Shown here in pieces: positions 4,048-9,030 of a stretch of DNA of 9,030 nt. The notes beneath the pieces were generated by a model that was not told where the DNA came from, searched no databases, and worked only from the letters and a program-made list of their open reading frames with translations. Source of the DNA: DASPKW01 sp038244055 (lineage in GTDB: Bacteria > Planctomycetota > Phycisphaerae > Tepidisphaerales > Tepidisphaeraceae); assembly GCA_038244055.1 (NCBI GenBank), contig JBBRTW010000291.1, forward strand, positions 1-9,030, written 5' to 3'. The position numbers and the translations under genes are program-made. Numbering within the stretch: the stretch's first letter is position 1; every line of letters starts with the position of its first letter.

Positions 4048-6831
4048 TCAATCATCATCGTCGTCTTTTGCCTTGGGAAGATTCGCCCCGGCCAAGCCGC
4101 GCGGCGTGGCCGGCATTTTCGAGTCGTAGCCGCGGCACATCTTCCAGAGGATTTCATTGAGCTTGTCGGCCGGGGCCTGATCGGCGTTGACGAAATCCAT
4201 TTTCATCGAGTCTTCCATCAGGCGGGCTTCGGGGCTGATGGGGGTGACCTCGCCGGTCTTGGGGTTGGTCAGCCCGACGATATTGGCGGGCGGCAGGATG
4301 GCGGCGTAAGGCTCGGCGTTGGTGGGCTCTTTGTCCCAGTTCATGATCGGCGCGGCGATGGCATCGTACTGGCACATCGGGGGCAGGCCGAGCAGGAGTT
4401 CGATCGTCCGCAGGCAGCTCGAGGTGTTGTGGAAGGTGTGGTCGACGCTGTTCTTCTTGATATAGGGGCTGATCACGAAGCAGGTGGAGCGGTGGGCATC
4501 GACATGATCCGGGCCGTTCTGGGCATCATCCTCAATGACGAAAATCGCGGTGTTCTTCCAGATGGGAGACTGGCTGACCGCCTGCACCAACTGCGCGACG
4601 GCGAAGTCGTTATCCGCGACCATCGCCTTGGGGTGTTTCTTGCCAGGATTGGCGCCTGCGGTGTGGTCCGTGCAGAAGCGAATGAGCATGAGATTGGGCA
4701 CGCCTTTTCCGGTGGGATCGTTCTTGAGCATCATCTGGAACTCGCGGTTCCACTCGGTGAATCGGCTGGGGGATTTGGACTGGCCGAACTCGGTTTTATT
4801 CCATTTGAAGAGGTCGATCTTCGTCTTGGCGAGATACATCAGCCCGGCTTCGGAATCGGGGTAGTCGAGGTCGAACTTGCGGAAATCGATGTTGGTGATG
4901 CCCGTGAGATCGCGGCCGCCAGGCTGCAATCCGGCCGCCGAGGGGTAGTTATCCGGCACGACCTGCTTGCCCTCTTTCTTGATGCCGTTGGACATGAAGA
5001 AGCCGTAATTGCGAACGGTGAGCTTGTTCTTGAGCGCCAGATCCCAGAGATGGCCGCCCGGCGCTTCAGCCACATCGGGGAAAGCCTTTGCGCCATCCTT
5101 GAAGGCGGGATGCTCGGAGAGGGGCTTGCCATCGGGGCCCTTGGCGAGGAACCCACCCGTGAGAAAGTCGTTGTTGGTGCCTTCGTAATCGAACTTGTGC
5201 CCGCGATCGCTATATTCGTAAGGGACGTTGCGAATCGTGTACTCGTTGGCCATCGCCTGCGTGGACCAGGTCCAGCCATCGCCGGAGACTTCACCCGAAT
5301 CGTAGAAGTTATCCATGAGCACGAAGCGCTCGGCCAGGGCATGCTGATTTGGCGTGATCTCGCGGTTGAACAGGCACATCTTCGGCTCGCCATTGCCCTG
5401 GGGCATATCGCCCAGAACGTGATCGTAGGTGAGATTCTCCTTAACGATGTAGATCACATGCTGGATTTTCCCGGCCTGCAACCCGATCTCCTTGAGCGGA
5501 TTGGGGGCATCGAGAAACTTGGCCGTCAGGCGATTGTTGGCCAGGACTTTTTCGGTTTGCGTTTTGAGATCGGCCTTGGTGGGGACCGCGACACTGACGA
5601 CATTGCCTTCGAGAAGATTGAGGGGTGAAGTCTGCTTGGCCTTTCCATCGGCCGGATTGGGATTGCGCGTCCGCGTGCCCTTGGCGTTGGAGACGAGCAG
5701 CCGCTTGCCATCGGATGAGCAGATGACGCCCGAGGGATACCAGCCGGCCGGGATGTACCCTTCGAGCTCGGTATCGGGCACATCGATCACCGCGACGGCA
5801 TTCATATCGCCCAGCGAGACATAGAGATATTTCTCGGTGGGAGACAGGGCCAGGCCGGTGGGCGTTGCGCCGGCAACACTGCGGGCGATATCCGGGCGGA
5901 GGAGGACCGTGCCGGTAACGGCATCGGTTTTGGTATCGATGAAGGAAACGGTATCGCTGTGGGCATTGGCGATGAAGAGGCGGGTTTGCGCCTTATTCAA
6001 AAGCAGCGCGATCGGGTGGGAGCCGGATTGGATTTTGGCGAGTTGCTTGATATGCGCGGGGTCGGAGGTGTCCAGTACATAGACCGCATCATCGCGCTCG
6101 CTGCCGACGTAGAGCTTCTTGCCAGCGCTGGTCACGGCCAGGGCGAGCGGGAAATTGGGCGTGCCGCCAAAGCTGTCGGAGAAGGCGAATCGGCCGAGTT
6201 CTTCACCTTTGGCCGCATCATAAATGGCGATGCTGGAGGGAGTGAAGTTCGGGGGCAAAGCCTGGGGATTGTTGTTGGCGACATAGAGCCGGCCTTTGCC
6301 ATCGAGCGCCAGGCCCGAGGGAAAATCGTGATCTTTGGTCTTGAATGAACGGTCGGCTTTAAGCTTTCCATCTTCCGAAAGAGTGAGTACGGCGATCTCA
6401 TTGTGATTGCCCTGGGCCGCATAGACGACTCCCGGCCCGGCGGCCAGGCCGTAATACAATCCAACCGATTTCTCGGCCGGTGTCGCGCCGGCGCCGCGTT
6501 TGTTGTTGAAGGCGACATGGGACATCCCCTCGCCATCGGAGGCGCGGATCACCCAGAGCGCCTCGCGAGAGCCGGCATCGGTGGAGATGACGAACTTTCC
6601 ATCGGCCGATGAGATCAGGTTGACGGGGAGGCTGCCCACATTCTGCGAGGAGAGGGGATCGAGGGCGATGGTCTTGCCCGTCGAGACGCGATCAGCGCCT
6701 TCCATGACAGGCTGATCTTTGACCGGGCGCCTGGCGGTGGCAGCCGGCCCATCCCCAGCGCATCCCGCGGCGACGACAATCGAGAGAGAAAGGCCCGCAA
6801 ACAATTTCAGCCCCGCATGACGTGATCGCAC
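4048..6831 (-). CDS. Secreted lipoprotein: YncE-like beta-propeller fused to a phosphoesterase (alkaline phosphatase superfamily) domain
   Basis: With GTG 6831 as start the product has 927 residues. It opens with a lipoprotein-type signal: basic VRSRHAGLK, the hydrophobic LFAGLSLSIVVAA, and a lipobox ending at Cys24. Residues about 65-425 form a YVTN/YncE-like beta-propeller with repeated blade patterns such as GKKLYVGSERDDAVYVLD, TRLFIANAHSDTVSFIDT and KYLYVSLGDMNAVAVIDV. Residues about 455-840 resemble the phosphoesterase family that includes bacterial phospholipase C and acid phosphatases: IQHVIYIVKENLTYDHVLGD (about 456-475, with the E-N metal-site pattern), DSGEVSGDGWTWS (about 511-523) and IEDDAQNGPDHVDAHR (766-781) supplying Asp/His metal ligands. 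The substrate is unknown. The frame stays open upstream to 6972, but GTG 6831 sits 5 bases after GAGGAG and puts the signal peptide at the N-terminus. The protein ends in five aspartates. The gene converges on aroDE with 8 bp between the stops. Confidence 0.85.
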   Translation of the reverse strand: MRSRHAGLKLFAGLSLSIVVAAGCAGDGPAATARRPVKDQPVMEGADRVSTGKTIALDPLSSQNVGSLPVNLISSADGKFVISTDAGSREALWVIRASDGEGMSHVAFNNKRGAGATPAEKSVGLYYGLAAGPGVVYAAQGNHNEIAVLTLSEDGKLKADRSFKTKDHDFPSGLALDGKGRLYVANNNPQALPPNFTPSSIAIYDAAKGEELGRFAFSDSFGGTPNFPLALAVTSAGKKLYVGSERDDAVYVLDTSDPAHIKQLAKIQSGSHPIALLLNKAQTRLFIANAHSDTVSFIDTKTDAVTGTVLLRPDIARSVAGATPTGLALSPTEKYLYVSLGDMNAVAVIDVPDTELEGYIPAGWYPSGVICSSDGKRLLVSNAKGTRTRNPNPADGKAKQTSPLNLLEGNVVSVAVPTKADLKTQTEKVLANNRLTAKFLDAPNPLKEIGLQAGKIQHVIYIVKENLTYDHVLGDMPQGNGEPKMCLFNREITPNQHALAERFVLMDNFYDSGEVSGDGWTWSTQAMANEYTIRNVPYEYSDRGHKFDYEGTNNDFLTGGFLAKGPDGKPLSEHPAFKDGAKAFPDVAEAPGGHLWDLALKNKLTVRNYGFFMSNGIKKEGKQVVPDNYPSAAGLQPGGRDLTGITNIDFRKFDLDYPDSEAGLMYLAKTKIDLFKWNKTEFGQSKSPSRFTEWNREFQMMLKNDPTGKGVPNLMLIRFCTDHTAGANPGKKHPKAMVADNDFAVAQLVQAVSQSPIWKNTAIFVIEDDAQNGPDHVDAHRSTCFVISPYIKKNSVDHTFHNTSSCLRTIELLLGLPPMCQYDAIAAPIMNWDKEPTNAEPYAAILPPANIVGLTNPKTGEVTPISPEARLMEDSMKMDFVNADQAPADKLNEILWKMCRGYDSKMPATPRGLAGANLPKAKDDDDD

Positions 6832-6836
6832 AGATG

Positions 6837-6842
6837 CTCCTC
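6837..6842 (-). promoter_or_regulatory. Ribosome-binding site deciding the GTG 6831 start
   Basis: On the minus strand GAGGAG stands 5 bases before the GTG at 6831. It argues against the longer 974-residue reading that begins at 6972, whose first 47 residues would bury the signal peptide. Confidence 0.6.
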
Positions 6843-6877
6843 GTGAAGTGTTCCTCTTCCGGCCGACTTGGTGGGCA

Positions 6878-6905
6878 ATACTACCGGGGAATGAAGGCGG
6901 CGCAA
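6878..6905 (-). promoter_or_regulatory. Possible promoter of the phosphoesterase lipoprotein gene
   Basis: Read on the minus strand, TTGCGC (6905-6900) and TAGTAT (6883-6878) are 16 bp apart, with 4 of 6 -10 bases matching the consensus and a weaker -35. Transcription would start near 6870, about 40 bases before the GTG start. Weak match; listed because it agrees with the chosen start. Confidence 0.25.
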
Positions 6906-6980
6906 ATGTCGGAGTGAAATTGTGATAATTCGCCATGGCGGGATTGGCCGCCGGCATAACTTTGTTTGTCATCAGGGAAC

Positions 6981-7021
6981 TTGCTCCTCACCTCGCCTAT
7001 GCGTACACTTCAGGTGTACAC
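6981..7021 (+). promoter_or_regulatory. Promoter and likely operator of the toxin-antitoxin pair
   Basis: TTGCTC (6981-6986) and TACACT (7004-7009) are spaced by 17 bp and would start transcription near 7016. The -10 box lies within an inverted repeat, GTACAC (7003-7008) and GTGTAC (7014-7019), separated by TTCAG. The right arm is part of an 8-bp palindrome, GTGTACAC (7014-7021). Phd/YefM antitoxins usually repress their own promoter through such palindromes, so autoregulation by the downstream antitoxin is a reasonable inference. AGAGGA (7028-7033) then serves as the ribosome-binding site for ATG 7040. Confidence 0.55.
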
Positions 7022-7039
7022 CATTTCAGAGGATGAGCA

Positions 7040-7279
7040 ATGGACTCCATGAGCATCAAGAACGCGCGGCAACAGTTCGCCAAATTGGTAAGTTCTGCGG
7101 GGCGTGGCCGTGCGGTGGCTATCACACGGCGAGGTCAAGCCATCGCTCAAATCGCGCCGATTCCGTCTGCCGATCGCCCACGACTTCCAGATCTTTCAGC
7201 ATTCCGAGCATCCTTGGGCAAACCAGCCAAAAAAACCTCGGCGACGATCCGCCATCTCCGAGATCAGGAGCGGTATTGA
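7040..7279 (+). CDS. Phd/YefM-family antitoxin
   Basis: The 79-residue product has the Phd/YefM architecture. An N-terminal DNA-binding part begins MSIKNARQQFAKLVSSAGRG and continues AVAITRRGQAIAQIAP, matching the family pattern of ...ARxxFxxLV...G...V.ITRRGxPVAxI.P. A polar C-terminal tail (about 45-79, ending LRDQERY) would bind and neutralise the toxin. In the family the antitoxin represses its own operon as a dimer, with stronger repression when toxin is bound. ATG 7040 has AGAGGA 6 bases upstream; Met4 (7049) is an alternative start. The stop at 7277-7279 is 2 bases before the PIN-domain toxin gene, so the pair is co-transcribed and probably translationally coupled. A promoter with an overlapping palindrome precedes it. 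Confidence 0.85.
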   Translation: MDSMSIKNARQQFAKLVSSAGRGRAVAITRRGQAIAQIAPIPSADRPRLPDLSAFRASLGKPAKKTSATIRHLRDQERY

Positions 7280-7281
7280 TC

Positions 7282-7707
7282 ATGCCTTATCTGGATACCA
7301 GCGTCCTGGGTTCATATTACTGTCCGGAAGCACTCAGCGAAGTTGTCGGCCGGGAGTTGGCATCGCTTCCTGACGCGGCGATCAGCCCGCTGGTAGAGGT
7401 TGAATTATGCTCTTTGGTCGCTCTGAAACTGCGCACCCGTGCGATGACGCGCCCGGCCGGGCAGAAAGTTCTGGCGCAGTTTCGCGAGCACCTAAGCGAT
7501 GGTTATTACGAGGTTCTGGATATCAGTTCTCGCGAGTTTGACCTCGCGCGCACATGGCTTTCGGGCTTTCACACCCCGCTTAGAACGCTCGATGCATTGC
7601 ATCTGGCGTGTGCGTTTGTTCATGGTGAAACCATTTGGACCACTGACAAGGTACTGGCGCAAGCCGCTACGACTTTGGGAGTTGGCTGCAAACTGATTGC
7701 AGGGTGA
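7282..7707 (+). CDS. PIN-domain ribonuclease toxin, VapC family
   Basis: The 141-residue product has the size and motifs of VapC toxins, Mg2+-dependent RNases that cut tRNA, rRNA or mRNA when free of antitoxin. The acidic PIN residues appear in order: Asp5 in MPYLDTSVLG, Glu41 (or Glu39) in SPLVEVELCSL, Asp104 in RTLDALHLACA, and Asp122 in IWTTDKVLAQAA. The active site therefore looks complete. ATG 7282 is chosen because the family begins with the -YLDTS- strand and AGGAG (7266-7270) lies 11 bases upstream. The same frame is open far upstream (to 6922), but that part overlaps the antitoxin gene and is not family-like. Pairing of a PIN toxin with a Phd/YefM-type rather than AbrB-type antitoxin is common. 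The target RNA cannot be told from sequence. Confidence 0.88.
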   Translation: MPYLDTSVLGSYYCPEALSEVVGRELASLPDAAISPLVEVELCSLVALKLRTRAMTRPAGQKVLAQFREHLSDGYYEVLDISSREFDLARTWLSGFHTPLRTLDALHLACAFVHGETIWTTDKVLAQAATTLGVGCKLIAG

Positions 7708-7764
7708 TTGCCCCGAACTTCGAAATTCCATTTCCATCCCCCAATCAGACAAATCCCCTCCGAA

Positions 7765-7795
7765 TTGACGTTTATTCCCCCGATTGGACTTTAAT
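7765..7795 (+). promoter_or_regulatory. Possible promoter of the HTH-EIIA operon
   Basis: TTGACG (7765-7770) is followed after 19 bp by TTTAAT (7790-7795). Each box matches the sigma70 consensus at 5 of 6 positions, but the spacing is about two bases longer than ideal. Transcription would start near 7802, about 40 bases before ATG 7843. The rest of the 135-bp gap after the toxin gene shows no terminator or gene I can support. Confidence 0.35.
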
Positions 7796-7842
7796 GGACA
7801 ACTTCGCGACGATAAGGTGTAGTGGCAGAAAGGTCAGACGCC

Positions 7843-8559
7843 ATGAAACTTACCGTTCGCGATGCGGCCAGGCTCCTCAATGTTTCGGAGAAAAGCGTAT
7901 ATCGCTGGATCAAACAGGGGGTGATCCCGGCCTACCAGATCAATGAACAGTACCGGTTCAACCGGGCCGAACTGCTGGAATGGGCGACTTCCCGGCGGAT
8001 CAGCGTTTCGCCGGAAATCTTCGCCGAGCCGCAGGGAGGTGAATCGCCGCCGCCTTCATTGAGCGAGGCGCTGGGCACGGGCGGGGTCCATTACCGGGTG
8101 GCGGGGACCGACAAGCCATCGGTGCTGCATGCGATCGTGGATGTGATGAAGCTTCCGGATGAGGTGGATCGGGATTTTCTGTACCAGGTATTGCTGGCGC
8201 GGGAAGCGCTGGGATCAACCGGGATCGGGGATGGGATCGCGATTCCGCATGTGAGGAATCCGATTGTGCTGCATCTGACCCGGCCGATTGTAACGCTCTG
8301 TTTCCTGGAGCATCCGGTCGATTTCGGGGCCTTGGATGGGCAGCCGGTTTCGACGCTGTTCACGTTCATCAGCCCGACCGTGCGGGCGCATCTGCACCTG
8401 CTCTCGCGCCTGGGCTTCGCGATACGCGATCCGGAATTCAAGAAGGCGGTGCTCGGGCAGGCCTCGCGCGAGCAGATTTTAGGGGCGCTGGCAAAGGCGG
8501 AGAAGTTACTTCCGGCCGCCCCGGCGCAGGCTGGAGTGGGGGCAACGGCTTCGGAATAG
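7843..8559 (+). CDS. HTH (MerR/excisionase-type) - PTS EIIA (PtsN-like) fusion regulator
   Basis: The 238-residue product has two parts. Residues 1-52 form an excisionase/MerR-type winged HTH: MKLTVRDAARLLNVSEKSVY, then RWIKQGVIPAYQ and RFNRAELLEWA. Residues about 72-224 resemble a PTS fructose/nitrogen EIIA domain: LYQVLLAREALGSTGIGDG (113-131) and GIAIPHVRNP with His136, the expected phosphoryl-accepting histidine, followed by FLEHPVDFGALDGQPVSTLF (154-173). PtsN-type proteins are phosphorylated at this histidine by an EI-NPr chain and act by binding partner proteins. The HTH suggests a DNA-binding sensor; its DNA target is unknown. ATG 7843 has AGAAAGG ending 9 bases upstream and is preferred over GTG 7822. 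It precedes a complex I-like subunit gene by 16 bp with the same orientation, so one operon is likely. No EIIB or EIIC genes are in view. Confidence 0.88.
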   Translation: MKLTVRDAARLLNVSEKSVYRWIKQGVIPAYQINEQYRFNRAELLEWATSRRISVSPEIFAEPQGGESPPPSLSEALGTGGVHYRVAGTDKPSVLHAIVDVMKLPDEVDRDFLYQVLLAREALGSTGIGDGIAIPHVRNPIVLHLTRPIVTLCFLEHPVDFGALDGQPVSTLFTFISPTVRAHLHLLSRLGFAIRDPEFKKAVLGQASREQILGALAKAEKLLPAAPAQAGVGATASE

Positions 8560-8575
8560 CGAAGGACCCAGGTCG

Positions 8576-9030
8576 ATGATCATTTACGTGCTATTGGCGG
8601 CCGGTTTGTGGGCTGTCAGCGGTCTGCCGGGACTGCTGATGGGCCGGCGGTCGATGCGCGGGCAATGGGCGGCGACGATCCTGACGACAATCGGCTCGCT
8701 GCTGGGAATCGGCGCGGCGGCGGCGATGCTGACCGGCCGGGCGCTGGAGGCGATGCAAATCCGCGGGCCGGCGCCGGGGATGGTGCTCCACTTCAGGCTC
8801 GATGCGCTGTCGGCCTTTTTTCTGCCGCCGATCTTCCTGATCGGGGGACTGGGATCGATCTACGGACTGGGATACTGGCGGCAGGACCGCAACCCGCGCA
8901 CCGGCAACCGCCTGCGGTTCTGCTATGGCATCTTGATCGCGGCGCTGGCGATGGTGGTGGTCGCGGGGGATGGGATCGCGTTCTTGTTCGCCTGGGAGAT
9001 CATGGCACTGGCGGCGTTTTTCCTGGTCAG
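8576..9030 (+). CDS. Complex I-like / hydrogenase-4 membrane subunit (HyfB/NuoL-like), 3' end beyond window
   Basis: The first 151 residues are visible and run off the window. The sequence is strongly hydrophobic, with membrane segments at about 3-23, 33-52, 77-99 and 115-151. The motif FRLDALSAFFL (73-83) and the segment GDGIAFLFAWEIMALAAFFLV (131-151) match the start of the antiporter-like (Mrp/NuoL/NuoM/HyfB) family; Glu141 in the WE-IM-A motif corresponds to the conserved membrane glutamate of the proton channel. HyfB/HycC-like subunits of formate hydrogenlyase and group 4 hydrogenases fit best, because the extent of N-terminal sequence before the LDALSAFFL motif is like theirs, but NuoL, NuoN or Mrp relatives cannot be excluded from this fragment. 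GAAGGA (8561-8566) stands 9 bases before ATG 8576. It follows the HTH-EIIA gene directly and probably shares its transcript. Confidence 0.85.
   Translation, partial: MIIYVLLAAGLWAVSGLPGLLMGRRSMRGQWAATILTTIGSLLGIGAAAAMLTGRALEAMQIRGPAPGMVLHFRLDALSAFFLPPIFLIGGLGSIYGLGYWRQDRNPRTGNRLRFCYGILIAALAMVVVAGDGIAFLFAWEIMALAAFFLV

Noticed and set aside
4429..5628. A 399-residue plus-strand open frame antisense to the lipoprotein gene
   Set aside because: It is the complement of a recognisable phosphoesterase domain, and its own translation shows no domain pattern or ribosome-binding site.
6922..7281. Upstream extension of the PIN toxin frame
   Set aside because: It would overlap the whole antitoxin gene in another frame and lacks PIN-like sequence; ATG 7282 begins the conserved first strand.

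Overview
The window is a GC-rich, gene-dense bacterial chromosome segment, most likely from the Planctomycetota or a close PVC relative. The indications are the fused type I AroD-AroE enzyme (the arrangement also known from Chlamydia and plants), a MerR/excisionase-type HTH fused to a PtsN-like EIIA domain, a large YncE-like/phosphoesterase lipoprotein, and abundant short repeats in and between genes. The phylum is inferred from gene content; nothing in the window proves it.

Layout. Positions 1-165 are the C-terminus of a transposase that resembles IS66-type transposases. A biosynthetic block on the + strand follows: pdxJ (380-1111, vitamin B6), dapA (1285-2166, lysine/diaminopimelate) and an aroD-aroE fusion (2306-4039, steps 3 and 4 of the shikimate pathway). 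Their gaps carry inverted repeats: a perfect 15-bp one directly after pdxJ and a 9-bp hairpin after dapA. Converging on this block from the - strand, with only 8 bp between the stop codons, is a long gene (4048-6831) for a predicted secreted lipoprotein with an N-terminal beta-propeller and a C-terminal phosphoesterase domain. A divergent promoter region (about 6832-7039) leads into a Phd/YefM-VapC toxin-antitoxin pair (7040-7707). The last block starts a new operon: an HTH-EIIA(PtsN-like) protein (7843-8559), then 16 bp later the 5' part of a HyfB/NuoL-like proton-pumping membrane subunit (8576 to the window end).

The most unusual feature lies inside the aroE half of the fusion. A 195-bp stretch (3289-3483) is built almost wholly of 7-bp units: TTCAGGG-type, then (G/T)AGAAG-type, then TCCGTTG-type, a 13-bp centre, and then CAACGGA/CAATGGA-type units. 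The TCCGTTG and CAACGGA blocks are inverted complements and can form a long hairpin. The stretch is exactly 65 codons, contains no stop, and sits between the two catalytic-dyad residues (Lys297 and Asp398) at the loop joining the shikimate-binding and NADP-binding halves. All recognisable catalytic residues on both sides are intact, so the enzyme appears to tolerate a repeat-derived 65-residue insertion.

Functional links. pdxJ, dapA and aroDE are housekeeping biosynthesis genes, possibly separately transcribed, since strong hairpins lie between them and pdxJ has a promoter so close to its ATG that its mRNA would be nearly leaderless. The toxin-antitoxin pair looks self-contained, with a palindrome over its predicted -10 box. 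Coupling of a phosphotransfer-type regulator to a respiratory or hydrogenase-like membrane complex is suggested by the last two genes.
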